Part shown: positions 16,198 through 24,070 of the stretch, one piece after another
Layout of the letters: every line of letters begins with the position of its first letter
Numbering within the stretch: the stretch's first letter is position 1
Assembly (NCBI GenBank): GCA_945903555.1
Contig: CAMDOJ010000003.1
Span: 1-28,315 of the forward strand
Direction: 5' to 3'
Length of the DNA stretch: 28,315 nucleotides
Source: Chthoniobacter flavus
Lineage (GTDB): Bacteria; Verrucomicrobiota; Verrucomicrobiia; Chthoniobacterales; Terrimicrobiaceae
Program-made: the position numbers and the translations under genes
The notes under the pieces: generated by a model
Databases searched by the model: none
What the model was told of the DNA's origin: nothing
The model's input: the letters and a program-made list of their open reading frames with translations, nothing else

Positions 16198-17334
16198 TCA
16201 GGTGCTATGATTTGCGTGCCAATTTTTGTAAACGAAGGGGGAGATTTCGGAGGGTTTGATTTCACTGCGACCGCCCCAGAAGACATTTGTGTAGCTTACG
16301 GGGAAGCCGGCCTCCACGAGGTGGCGGTCGATCGCGGCCTTAAAGGTGAGGACGCGATCGCGATCCGTGCCGTGGGCCACGGCCATAATGTTGACATTAT
16401 TAAAGTCCGGGCCACCTTCGCGCCAGTAGCAGTGGGTGAGGCATTCGTGGCGGCCGACTTGTGATCCCGCTTCCTCTTCGCGTCCGACTGGCACAGCCCA
16501 ATGGAAAAGGGCATTGAATCGGGTCACTCGCACGCCGGTTTGGGATGGTTTGACGTGCTCGAGGAATGTGGAAAAGCGGCCTAGCAGTTTGCGTTCATGA
16601 AGCGATTCCGCCACTGCATAGAATTCCTTCAGGGAGACACCTGCCTCGGCAGCGCGGTTTTCCCATACGGGTTCGGCGATCTCATTCAAGGCGAACTCGC
16701 GTTTGAGAGTCATCAATACACGCCACTCGTGGTCGGTAAGTTGAACGACGCCGGTACGAAGCATACGGGCTGGCATTTCGGAGCGATCACCAGGCTCAAT
16801 GAGCTTGCGGCGAACGTGTCCCACGCCCAGCGCAAAGATCCCCTTTGCGGGCATGAGGCGGTAGCTTTCCGCGCCCGTGATTTTAAGAAGGAGGCTGCAG
16901 TGCTCGTCGAGCGATTGACCCGCTGGAACTTTGACAGTTGTCCAAAGCCGATAGGCTTCGCCGGGGATCTTCGCGTCGGTAGAACGAACAACAACGTGGC
17001 CGGAGAAAGGATCTTCGCGGAACATGAATTCAAACGCAGAGTCGAGTTTTTCCGGAGCCACTTTCCAAGCGACAAGGGCTCCTTCTGCAAGATTCGTTGC
17101 AAGTAGGGTCTGGCGAACCCGCCGAATCGTTCCCGCTTCGAGCATGGCACGGATGCGCTCAAGGACGACTGGGAGTTCGACACCGCTCAGACGGGAAATT
17201 TCGTGGAATGGCTCGCGGGAGAATCCCGAAATCTTATCTTCAGAAATGGACAGAATACGGGAGTTGATGGGATCGGTATGCTCGGTCGGAATCATGAGTC
17301 GGACAAATTTGCCCGATCCTATTGTTTTCTGCAA
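16198..17334 (-). CDS. Fused two-module AsnC/Lrp-like protein resembling siroheme decarboxylase (AhbA/AhbB, NirD/L family)
   Basis: A 378-residue protein built from two related halves. Each starts with a winged-helix-like part (ISRLSGVELPVVLERIRAML and TIRRVRQTLLATNLAEGAL in the first half; LTDHEWRVLMTLKREFALNE in the second) followed by an RAM-like ferredoxin fold. The second half carries ECLTHCYWREGGPDFNNVNI and MAVAHG, closely resembling the HCY and MVHG motifs of siroheme decarboxylases, which remove two carboxylates from siroheme on the way to heme or heme d1. The first half has no HCY equivalent that I can find. Such enzymes normally work as AhbA-AhbB pairs; this would be a single-chain version. 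No heme or nitrite-reductase genes are adjacent. A transcription regulator role remains possible. An ATG at 17295 (MIPTEHTD) is an alternative start. Confidence 0.72.
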   Translation of the reverse strand: MQKTIGSGKFVRLMIPTEHTDPINSRILSISEDKISGFSREPFHEISRLSGVELPVVLERIRAMLEAGTIRRVRQTLLATNLAEGALVAWKVAPEKLDSAFEFMFREDPFSGHVVVRSTDAKIPGEAYRLWTTVKVPAGQSLDEHCSLLLKITGAESYRLMPAKGIFALGVGHVRRKLIEPGDRSEMPARMLRTGVVQLTDHEWRVLMTLKREFALNEIAEPVWENRAAEAGVSLKEFYAVAESLHERKLLGRFSTFLEHVKPSQTGVRVTRFNALFHWAVPVGREEEAGSQVGRHECLTHCYWREGGPDFNNVNIMAVAHGTDRDRVLTFKAAIDRHLVEAGFPVSYTNVFWGGRSEIKPSEISPFVYKNWHANHST

Positions 17335-17420
17335 TTCAATCTAGCGCCAAGAAACGGTGGCTTTCGCATCGGAAAGCTTGTGATTCGGGGAGTGTGTCTG
17401 GATGATAGGCAATACGCGCC

Positions 17421-18341
17421 ATGATACTCGTCCTAGTGAAACGCCTGCTCTCTCTTTTTGCGGTCTTGTTCTGCGTTGTCACGATCACGTTTTTGCTAAT
17501 ACGGATTTCGCCGGGCGGGCCGTTTGACGGGGAGAGAAAAATTCCTCCAGCGATCGAGAAGCAACTTCTTCAGAAATACAAACTCGACGGACCACTTTGG
17601 CAACAATATGCAGGCTACCTAGCCGACCTCCTCCGCGGCGACTTGCGACTCTCTACAAAATATCGCAATCGTTCGGTCAACGAAATCCTAGCGCAGACTT
17701 TACCTGTGACACTGTGTCTTGGCGGAGCTGCATTTTTGGTGGCCTCGATCGGAGGAGTTTGGCTTGGATCTTTGGCGGCGATGCACAATCAGACTTGGCG
17801 TGACTATGGCTCCATGCTCATCGCATTGGCGGCTATTTCCCTTCCAGCCTACATTGTTGGTCCGTTGCTGATACTCGTTTTCGCTCTCACTCTCGGGTGG
17901 TTTCCAGCAGGAGGGTGGGGAGGGGCATCTTATTTGATTCTACCGACACTCACTCTGGCCGCCCCGGCGATGGCTGTAGTTGCCCGACTTATGCGTGGAA
18001 GCATGGTGGAGACACTAGATCAGGATTTCATTCGTACCGCTCGAGCGAAGGGTTTGAAGGAAGAGAGTGTGGTGTTCTGTCACGCCTTGCGCTTGGCGCT
18101 GTTGCCTGTTGTTTCCTATCTGGGACCTCTGGCTGCCCATCTCCTTACGGGATCGATTGTGGTGGAGACGGTTTTCAATATTCCGGGAGCAGGGGGCTTT
18201 TTTGTTAATTCCATACTCAATCGTGACGGCTTCCTGCTTGGAGGAATGGTGATCGTTTATTGTATCATGCTGGTGGTCTTTAACCTCGTTGTCGATTTGG
18301 TCTATAGCTACCTCGACCCGCGTATCCAAGCCGATGTCTGA
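17421..18341 (+). CDS. Peptide-type ABC transporter permease (DppB/OppB family)
   Basis: A 306-residue inner-membrane protein with about six membrane segments. The first (LVKRLLSLFAVLFCVVTITF) is followed by the family's ISPGGPFDGE periplasmic segment and the YGQYLxDLLRGDLG-like YLADLLRGDLRLSTKYR. The cytoplasmic EAA loop, which contacts the ATPase, reads FIRTARAKGLKEESVVFCHA. VVETVFNIPGAGGFFVNSI and the terminal YSYLDPRI are also diagnostic of DppB/OppB permeases. Its stop overlaps the next permease start (ATGTCTGA), so the two are coupled. No binding protein or ATPase genes are in the window; these must lie elsewhere if the transporter works. The substrate is probably oligopeptides or similar compounds but cannot be told from sequence. 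Confidence 0.93.
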   Translation: MILVLVKRLLSLFAVLFCVVTITFLLIRISPGGPFDGERKIPPAIEKQLLQKYKLDGPLWQQYAGYLADLLRGDLRLSTKYRNRSVNEILAQTLPVTLCLGGAAFLVASIGGVWLGSLAAMHNQTWRDYGSMLIALAAISLPAYIVGPLLILVFALTLGWFPAGGWGGASYLILPTLTLAAPAMAVVARLMRGSMVETLDQDFIRTARAKGLKEESVVFCHALRLALLPVVSYLGPLAAHLLTGSIVVETVFNIPGAGGFFVNSILNRDGFLLGGMVIVYCIMLVVFNLVVDLVYSYLDPRIQADV

Positions 18342-19230
18342 TCCTCGTATCCTCATAAGGTTGAAAAAAAATCCAGTGGCTTGCTTTTCTGCGGCATTCC
18401 TTGGATTTGTGATTCTGGCATGCGTCTGCGGCCCATTTTTTATGGCATCGACATTGGGTGAACCGGGGCCGAATCAATATGCGCCACCTTCGTTTGAGCA
18501 CCCCTTCGGCACTGATCTCAATGGTCGCGATGTGCTGTATCGACTCCTCACGGGGGGGCGCATCTCTCTGCTTGTGGGATTTTGCGGTGCGATGGTGAGT
18601 CTGTTCATTGGAACTTCTTGGGGGCTTGTCGCGGGATATGCCGGGGGGCGCGTCGATGCTCTCATGATGCGAGTTGTGGACATTCTTTATTCCGTCCCGC
18701 GCCTCATTTTTATCCTCATTGCGATCAATGCTTTTAATTCGAGTCTTCAGGGTTGGGCTGCATCTGTGGGGTTGGAGTTCCTTGTCCAGTCCTCTCGGAT
18801 TGCCATTCTTATCGTCACCCTTGGCGTGATTGAGTGGTTGACGATGGCGCGAATCGTCCGTGGGCAGGTTCTTTCTCTGAAGTCGCGTCAGTTTGTCACG
18901 GCTGCCCGTGCGCTTGGGCAATCCCATAGCCGAATCCTAATTAGACACCTCCTGCCGAATCTCGGAGGCATCATTCTGATTTATCTGACACTTACAATTC
19001 CCGCTGTGATCATTGATGAATCCTTCTTGAGTTTTCTGGGGTTAGGTGTTCAGGCGCCGCAGGCGAGTTGGGGGTCCCTCCTTGCGGATGGAGCTGGCGC
19101 GATCAACCCCGTGCGCAGTTTTTGGTGGCTCCTCGTTTTTCCCGCCTCCGCGATGGCGACCACATTGCTGGCGTTGAACTTTCTTGGCGATGCGCTTCGC
19201 GATGCCCTGGACTCCCGGACGCGTTCCTGA
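18334..19230 (+). CDS. Peptide-type ABC transporter permease (DppC/OppC family)
   Basis: A 298-residue partner permease to the gene before it, overlapping its stop by 8 bases. The N-terminal segment RLKKNPVACFSAAFLGFVIL is followed by a short periplasmic region and HPFGTDLNGRDVLYRLLTGG, the hallmark HxxGTDxxGRDxxxR of OppC/DppC. The EAA loop reads FVTAARALGQSHSRILIRHL, and the family motif ESFLSFLGLGVQAPQASWG precedes the last membrane span. The C-terminus LNFLGDALRDALDSRTR is standard. The start at 18334 was chosen because a longer frame from 18289 would run through the end of the upstream gene. It should form a heterodimeric channel with that protein. Confidence 0.94.
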   Translation: MSDPRILIRLKKNPVACFSAAFLGFVILACVCGPFFMASTLGEPGPNQYAPPSFEHPFGTDLNGRDVLYRLLTGGRISLLVGFCGAMVSLFIGTSWGLVAGYAGGRVDALMMRVVDILYSVPRLIFILIAINAFNSSLQGWAASVGLEFLVQSSRIAILIVTLGVIEWLTMARIVRGQVLSLKSRQFVTAARALGQSHSRILIRHLLPNLGGIILIYLTLTIPAVIIDESFLSFLGLGVQAPQASWGSLLADGAGAINPVRSFWWLLVFPASAMATTLLALNFLGDALRDALDSRTRS

Positions 19231-19288
19231 ACGCATTTCCCCTAAATTCCCTCGACAGCACGCGTTGGGCTCAATACTTCTCTACGCC

Positions 19289-19828
19289 ATGCACACCCAA
19301 GGAGATATTTTGCTGACACGCGAATGTGATGCCGTTCAGATCCCGAGCGGACACCCGATTGTTCTTCCGTCTGGGATGTCGGTAGTCATCACTCAATCTC
19401 TCGGAGGCACTTTCACTGTGGCCACGCCGGGCGGCCTTGCGCGCATCGATCTTAAGGACGCGGATGCCTTGGGTCTAGATCCGGAAAAAGGCATCGAAAA
19501 AATCAAGGTCGAAGGCAGCCAGCAGGAGGCCGTTTGGAACCAGTTAAAAATGGTGTTCGATCCCGAAATTCCCGTCAACGTTGTTGACCTCGGGCTCATC
19601 TACGATTGCCAATTGACTAAATTGGACGAGAGCAAATCGACCGTACTGGTGAAAATGACACTCACGGCTCCTGGTTGCGGCATGGGCCCGACGATCGCCG
19701 CCGATGCGCGTAGCAAGATACTTGCCCTCGAGGGCATCGAAGATGCCGAGGTAGAATTGGTGTGGGATCCACCGTGGAATCAGGCGATGATCAGTGAAGC
19801 TGGTAAAATGAAGCTCGGTATCATTTGA
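19289..19828 (+). CDS. sufT: SufT-like iron-sulfur cluster assembly protein (DUF59/MIP18 family)
   Basis: A 179-residue protein. The N-terminal part with PSGHPIVLPSGMSVVITQSL and GGTFTV is the extension typical of SufT, and the C-terminal DUF59 domain (about 75-175) contains FDPEIPVNVVDLGLIYDCQ, the conserved cysteine in LTAPGCGMGPTIAADA, and LVWDPPWNQAMISEAGKMKL. SufT proteins aid Fe-S cluster carriage or maturation. No suf or isc genes are adjacent; it follows the permease genes by 58 bases and may be transcribed with them. The frame is open from 19184 inside the permease gene, but MHTQGDILL at 19289 gives the family's usual start. Confidence 0.9.
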   Translation: MHTQGDILLTRECDAVQIPSGHPIVLPSGMSVVITQSLGGTFTVATPGGLARIDLKDADALGLDPEKGIEKIKVEGSQQEAVWNQLKMVFDPEIPVNVVDLGLIYDCQLTKLDESKSTVLVKMTLTAPGCGMGPTIAADARSKILALEGIEDAEVELVWDPPWNQAMISEAGKMKLGII

Positions 19829-19851
19829 TCCCGTTTCGGTTTTTTTAAGAA

Positions 19852-19882
19852 CCCTTGAGTGCAAGGGATGCACCCCTTTCTT
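19852..19882 (+). terminator. Possible terminator after sufT
   Basis: CCCTTG (19852-19857) can pair with CAAGGG (19862-19867), and that same CAAGGG can instead pair with CCCCTTT (19873-19879), which is followed by CTT. These are mutually exclusive hairpins between convergent sufT and the CorA gene. The T content after them is poor, so the call is weak. Confidence 0.3.
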
Positions 19883-19967
19883 CATCCTCTAGGTTGTTGA
19901 GCACACGATCCTATCATTTATCCACCAAGTTGATTTAGCGACTCAGGCTAGTTTGCTTTTCGCTCAC

Positions 19968-20957
19968 TCACCACTTCCGGACTTTTGATATCCAGAACAC
20001 TCCGACCGCCGAACCCACGGCAAGGATGTTAATCAGAAAAAATGGCCACAGTTCATTATCCATCGGAACGGGTAACCGCACGTTCATGGAAAAAATACCC
20101 ACTACAAGATTGGCTAGCATGATAGCGATTGTCCAAATCGTAAACTGCTTGATGAGGACGTTCAAGTTGTGGCTCACGATGGAGGCCCTTGCATCCATAA
20201 GGCCAGCGATAACTTGTGAGTAGATCTCCGAGCGACGAAGGCACTGGTGGTTCTCGATCACGATGTCTTCGAGCGTTCGGGTTTGATCATGATCGAGGCC
20301 GAGTTTTTCCGCGCAGGACTTCATCTTGTCAAATAAGGCACCGTTCGAGTTGATCGCGTTCAAGATATAAACCAAACTTTTCTCCAGCGCGAACATGTTA
20401 AGGAGATATCGAGTTTCCATCGAAGTGATGATTCTTCGTTCAAGGGAATCGGAAAGCATGTTGATGGCTTTCAAGTGGCCTTCAAAGTGGTTGATGCTTT
20501 GATAAAGCAAACGAAGGATCACGTCCTGGATACTAAAGACTCGCAGGGCGACCCTACCTTCGAAGAGTGGCGCATCGTCAGGCATTACCACGACGAGGCG
20601 ATCCTCATGCAGAAATATGCCTGTCGAAGTCATCTTGAGTAGAAAGTTGTCATCGGCGGAGAAACTTTTTGGCCGCTTAAAAATGATGGCGGCATGGTCA
20701 GCTTCAAATTCCAGACGGGATAACTCATCCGGGTCGAGGGAGGACTGCAACGTGTGGTAATCGATGTTGTAGTATTCCATCAAGTCCGCCTCATCCTCAA
20801 TCGTGGGACTATTAAATACGATAATCTGAGCCTCATTGGGGTCGCAGCGCACCACAGTGCCGGCCTCTTCCGCCACACGAAAATAGGTGCGCAGGCCTCC
20901 ACACTGCTTGCCTTTGCCGACATCCGGTGCCGACCCGATATCCGCAGGTATAGTCAT
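19968..20957 (-). CDS. CorA-family divalent cation transporter with SMN instead of GMN
   Basis: A 329-residue protein with the CorA layout: a cytoplasmic alpha/beta domain (about 20-145), a long helix region (about 150-270) and two C-terminal membrane segments, FTIWTIAIMLANLVVGIF and WPFFLINILAVGSAVGVFW, ending in a basic KVRKW tail. The family's near-invariant GMN motif at the end of the first membrane helix is SMN here (290-292; the Ser codon is TCC at 20081-20079 on the plus coordinates), followed by VRLPVP as in normal members. CorA proteins carry magnesium, cobalt or nickel; the GMN loop binds the hydrated ion. The gene is monocistronic and diverges from the esterase gene. The call is sure at family level; ion and direction are uncertain because of the altered motif. 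Confidence 0.87.
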   Translation of the reverse strand: MTIPADIGSAPDVGKGKQCGGLRTYFRVAEEAGTVVRCDPNEAQIIVFNSPTIEDEADLMEYYNIDYHTLQSSLDPDELSRLEFEADHAAIIFKRPKSFSADDNFLLKMTSTGIFLHEDRLVVVMPDDAPLFEGRVALRVFSIQDVILRLLYQSINHFEGHLKAINMLSDSLERRIITSMETRYLLNMFALEKSLVYILNAINSNGALFDKMKSCAEKLGLDHDQTRTLEDIVIENHQCLRRSEIYSQVIAGLMDARASIVSHNLNVLIKQFTIWTIAIMLANLVVGIFSMNVRLPVPMDNELWPFFLINILAVGSAVGVFWISKVRKW

Positions 20958-21085
20958 TCTTCAACAATCTGACGATTTTCCAAAGCTCGTCGATCTGAAT
21001 TTTGGCAAAGTTGCATCGGTTTTCTTTTTCTTTTTTGTTTTTCTCGTCATTGCCTCCCTGTTGCTCTCGGTTTAGTGTTCTAAAT

Positions 21086-22177
21086 ATGAGCCAGATTCGA
21101 TTTCAAATCGTGCCTCCGATCGATCGCCCAGAATCCCCCGTCTTCATTACTGGAAGTCACCCTGAACTCGGAGAGTGGAAACCGGATTGCGCGCTGAAAC
21201 TGGATTGGAAAGCTCCCTTTCATGTCGGCGAGATCGAGTCCGATACAGGTCATCACTTTGATTACAAAATCACGCGAGGAAGTTGGGAAACGGAAGTCGT
21301 CGACGCCTATGGTCATGTGCCCGGCAATTTCTGTCACGAAGTCTGGCTCGATGCCACTCGCCACCACACGATAGCGGATTGGAAAGACCGCTACTGCGGA
21401 CGTCTCACTCATGAGCGAATTCACTCAAGGATTCTTGCGGGTACGCGAGATTTGCTTATTTGGCTTCCACCCAGTTATAGCAGTGACTCTCTCCATAGGT
21501 TTCCGATTCTCATTCTTTCCGATGGAGACAATGTCTTCGACCCTGCTACGAGCACGATCTCTGGTGTGGACTGGGCAGCGGACGAGTGGATCAAAGTCCT
21601 AGCCCGGCGTGGCGCCCTTCCGGAAACCATCGTTGTGGGCGTGTGCCATCCAGAAGGATTTTCCGATGACAATGCTTCTCTTAGGGACTTTGATCTTTCC
21701 CCCGAGTTGAGCGGCGCTGCTTACGCTCAGTTTATTGCCGACGAACTCGTGCCGCACATGGATGCCCATTATCGCACGATTCCGAAGCCCACCTCGCGCG
21801 TGCTTGGTGGAGCCTCACTCGGTGCTCTCAATGCCTTCCATGTAGCCCTCCACCATCCAGGCGTTTTCGGTGGCTTTCTTTGCTTGTCGACGTCTTTTGA
21901 GGATGTCTCCCATGCCGTGCCCGACCGCTCTGCTCTCTTGCTTGCGCTCGCTGAAAAATCGAGTTTGGATCCGGTCATTCGCATGTATTTTGACTATGGC
22001 GACGTTGGACTCGATGAATGCTATGAGGGTTATCATAAAATCCTTGGCAGCCTTTTTCGCGAGAAGGGGTGGAAGGACGGGGAGCAATTCCTTATTCAGA
22101 GAATTGCTGGTGGTTCCCATAGCGAGATTTCTTGGCGTAATCGTCTTGGGGATGCGCTCGTTTTTCTTTCGAGGTAG
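21086..22177 (+). CDS. Alpha/beta-hydrolase esterase (Esterase D/Fes-like) with N-terminal starch-binding-like domain
   Basis: A 363-residue protein. Residues 1-95 resemble a CBM20/CBM48 beta-sandwich: PVFITGSHPELGEWKPD, then FDYKITRGSWETEV. From about 110 to 363 is a putative-esterase domain with LLIWLPPSYSS, ILILSDGDNVFD, the nucleophile elbow GGASLG (Ser244), an acidic residue probably in FDYGDVGLDE, and GGSHSEISWRNRL with His345. Relatives hydrolyse feruloyl, enterobactin or other esters; the substrate here is unknown. No signal peptide is present from the chosen start. A TTG at 21002 would add a hydrophobic segment (FSFLFFSSLPPCC), so export cannot be fully ruled out. It diverges from the CorA gene and converges on a hypothetical gene only 8 bases away. 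Confidence 0.84.
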   Translation: MSQIRFQIVPPIDRPESPVFITGSHPELGEWKPDCALKLDWKAPFHVGEIESDTGHHFDYKITRGSWETEVVDAYGHVPGNFCHEVWLDATRHHTIADWKDRYCGRLTHERIHSRILAGTRDLLIWLPPSYSSDSLHRFPILILSDGDNVFDPATSTISGVDWAADEWIKVLARRGALPETIVVGVCHPEGFSDDNASLRDFDLSPELSGAAYAQFIADELVPHMDAHYRTIPKPTSRVLGGASLGALNAFHVALHHPGVFGGFLCLSTSFEDVSHAVPDRSALLLALAEKSSLDPVIRMYFDYGDVGLDECYEGYHKILGSLFREKGWKDGEQFLIQRIAGGSHSEISWRNRLGDALVFLSR

Positions 22178-22185
22178 ACCTGCTT

Positions 22186-22710
22186 TTACATTTGCTTGTA
22201 ATGAAGGCTCACCCGTTGAAACAAATCGGTGTCCTTTTCAGCTGTATACAAAAATAAACGGAGCGATATGTAGGCCTGTGCCCAATGGTATCCGGTGAGG
22301 GATTGCAAGATATCTTCTTCGGTAGTCTTCTCGCGCGCTACAAGGCGACCTATGCCATACTTGGTATCGATGTTTTTTTTGGCATCTTCCCAAAACTGTT
22401 TGAACTTTGTGGAATCCCACTCCGCGCTCCCATATTGCAACTCGATCTCCGAGAGGGCATCGCTGTCAAAATAAAACAAGGCTTTCAAGAGATGCCTTTG
22501 GGGGATGCCCTCAACTTCAATGGCGATTCGACCTCGGAGGTTTTTGCGTTCCACGATTCTGACCTTGGTGCCCAGGAGGAGTTTCTCCACATTTTTCTGA
22601 GACTCGCCCCAGGTCATTCCAAATGGGGCCCGCAACTCTTGAACCGCCGATGCTTCCCTTGAGATCAAGCTCAGGATCGCGACCAATATGGCAAAATAGG
22701 ATATCCTCAT
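22186..22710 (-). CDS. Hypothetical exported protein
   Basis: A 174-residue protein of unknown function. It begins with a signal peptide (MRISYFAILVAILSLISREA, cleavage likely after ASA near residue 22). The mature part starts QELRAPFGMTWGESQKNVEK, a type of opening seen in several uncharacterised secreted proteins (PFGxxWGxS). The rest is a mix of charged helices and strands (FYFDSDALSEIELQYGSAEW; WEDAKKNIDTKYGIG) with no catalytic motif and no cysteine pattern. A start four codons upstream is also in frame. It stands alone between the esterase (convergent) and the RRM gene (divergent). Confidence 0.7.
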   Translation of the reverse strand: MRISYFAILVAILSLISREASAVQELRAPFGMTWGESQKNVEKLLLGTKVRIVERKNLRGRIAIEVEGIPQRHLLKALFYFDSDALSEIELQYGSAEWDSTKFKQFWEDAKKNIDTKYGIGRLVAREKTTEEDILQSLTGYHWAQAYISLRLFLYTAEKDTDLFQRVSLHYKQM

Positions 22711-22923
22711 CACAATGACCACACGAAGATACTACGCCAATCCTCGGGCGTCTCGAAAAAAATCCGTTAAAAGTGTTTGCCATGAACTCACAAATATGCC
22801 AAAGATTGCAATTGCAGATGTGGTCGTGATTTGGTGGACATCCTGTAGGCAGATCCTCAGGTAGTTTGAAACCCGGCAGTCGGGAACAGGCCTCGATCCC
22901 AGTGCGTTAATAAAAGTAAAACC

Positions 22924-23328
22924 ATGGGTAATAAACTCTACGTCGGCAACCTGTCATTCAATACGACAGAGATTGCCATTCAAGACCTGTTCTCACAGTG
23001 CGGCTCGGTTTCCGAAGTCATGCTTATGCAGGATAAGTTCACAGGCCGCTCACGCGGATTCGCCTTCGTAACGATGGGATCCGATTCAGAGGCACAAGCA
23101 GCAGTAAGCCAAATGAGTGGCAAAGAATTAGACGGTCGTGCTCTCACCGTCAACGAAGCCCGTCCCCGTGAAGATCGCCCATCAGGCGGCGGCGGTGGTG
23201 GATTCGACGGCCCACGTCGTGACTTCCGCAGTGGCGGCGGTGGCGGCGGCGGTGGTGGTCGTGATGATCGCCGCGGCGGTGGTGGTGGCGGTGGCGGCGG
23301 TGGACGCCGCGAATACGGTCGTCGCTAA
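22924..23328 (+). CDS. RRM-type RNA-binding protein with glycine-rich tail
   Basis: A 134-residue protein with one RNA-recognition motif (about 3-80): RNP2 is LYVGNL and RNP1 is RGFAFVTM. After residue 80 comes a tail almost wholly of Gly, Arg and Asp (runs of up to ten Gly, blocks such as GRDDRRGG), ending REYGRR. This layout matches bacterial glycine-rich RNA-binding proteins (Rbp type), often cold-inducible in cyanobacteria and also widespread in Verrucomicrobiota and Bacteroidota. The RGG-like tail may promote RNA binding or self-association. The gene is monocistronic with its own strong terminator and lacks a Shine-Dalgarno sequence (AATAAAAGTAAAACC precedes the ATG). The 213-base upstream gap holds a palindrome TGCAATTGCA at 22807-22816 but no clear leader structure. 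Confidence 0.93.
   Translation: MGNKLYVGNLSFNTTEIAIQDLFSQCGSVSEVMLMQDKFTGRSRGFAFVTMGSDSEAQAAVSQMSGKELDGRALTVNEARPREDRPSGGGGGGFDGPRRDFRSGGGGGGGGGRDDRRGGGGGGGGGGRREYGRR
23185..23306 (+). repeat. GGC/GGT triplet repeats encoding the glycine tail
   Basis: Three blocks of GGC and GGT codons encode 6, 9 and 10 consecutive glycines. Alternation of GGC and GGT is irregular. The antisense reading of this stretch gives a His/Arg-rich frame that is only a by-product. Confidence 0.8.
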
Positions 23329-23350
23329 TTCTTAGCGATGTTCTTTCAAA

Positions 23351-23384
23351 GGGCATCCGGAGAAATCCGGGTGTCCTTTTTTTT
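23351..23384 (+). terminator. Rho-independent terminator of the RRM gene
   Basis: GGGCATCCGG (23351-23360) pairs with CCGGGTGTCC (23367-23376) through 10 pairs including two wobbles, with loop AGAAAT, followed by eight T at 23377-23384. It lies 22 bases after the stop codon. Confidence 0.92.
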
Positions 23385-23524
23385 GTTTTTTGGCTCCCCC
23401 GATTCGTTGCCCCATCGTAGAATGACTCGCGTCCATGAACGAGCCACGTGGGATATGGAATTGGAATTTGACTTCCCGATGCCGTTCGTGGGGAACAAAA
23501 AATTCGTTTTTGATTTTTTTCTGA

Positions 23525-23553
23525 TTGACGACAACCCGTCTGATTTATATCTT
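23525..23553 (+). promoter_or_regulatory. Predicted sigma-70-type promoter of tRNA-Gly
   Basis: TTGACG (23525-23530) and TATCTT (23548-23553) have a 17-base spacer and lie 13 bases before the mature tRNA. This is one of the best promoter matches in the window. Confidence 0.6.
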
Positions 23554-23566
23554 AATTAAAGGCAAT

Positions 23567-23642
<76 letters not shown>

Positions 23643-23946
23643 CTCCCCCATGTCCGCGAAACAAGCGTTTAAGCGGTTCTGCAGTCGGATGGAGGTTTAA
23701 ATGTCATCTAAAAAACTGCGTCCCTAGACGATTTCCAAGGGGGGCAAATTGAGTCACCTCAGATCTCTAAAGGACTTCCGAAGTCCACCCTTTGGTGAAG
23801 ATGGGAAAACTATTTTCTTTATGTGGTTGGAGATTTTTTCGATCCCAGCAGGGGGTGACTTTTCAAGGTCAAAAATAAATCATTACCAGGTGCCATCGTT
23901 TGTGCTGCGAGACTATGGCTTGGCAAACCAGGTTCGAGAGACGGAC

Positions 23947-23997
23947 GGCGACGACACGCGTTCCCTACCGATTGAGAAAGGTGACGACACGCGTTCC
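23947..23997. repeat. Direct repeat, two 18-base copies 33 bases apart
   Basis: GGCGACGACACGCGTTCC at 23947-23964 recurs as GGTGACGACACGCGTTCC at 23980-23997, 17 of 18 bases identical. The 15 bases between the copies are unrelated to the sequence after the second copy. It may belong to a dispersed genomic repeat family; only these two copies are noticed in the window. Confidence 0.75.
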
Positions 23998-24070
23998 GCA
24001 GTGCTGAAAGCGATGGCATACCTCGATTCGTTAAAAATGGTAGTCTCAAAAGCAGATTGCTTTTGATTTT

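Noticed and set aside
21002..21085. N-terminal extension of the esterase from a TTG start
   Set aside because: The ATG at 21086 begins exactly at the carbohydrate-binding-like domain; the extension overlaps the divergent promoter region of the CorA gene.
23338..23559. Open frame of 73 codons after the RRM gene
   Set aside because: It covers the RRM terminator and the tRNA-Gly promoter, so translation is unlikely.
23947..23997. CRISPR-like array
   Set aside because: Only two short copies, a 15-base spacer and no cas genes.
23749..24066. Possible 105-codon gene downstream of tRNA-Gly
   Set aside because: It runs through the direct repeat, has no recognisable motif and no coding-like pattern; kept only as part of the intergenic region.
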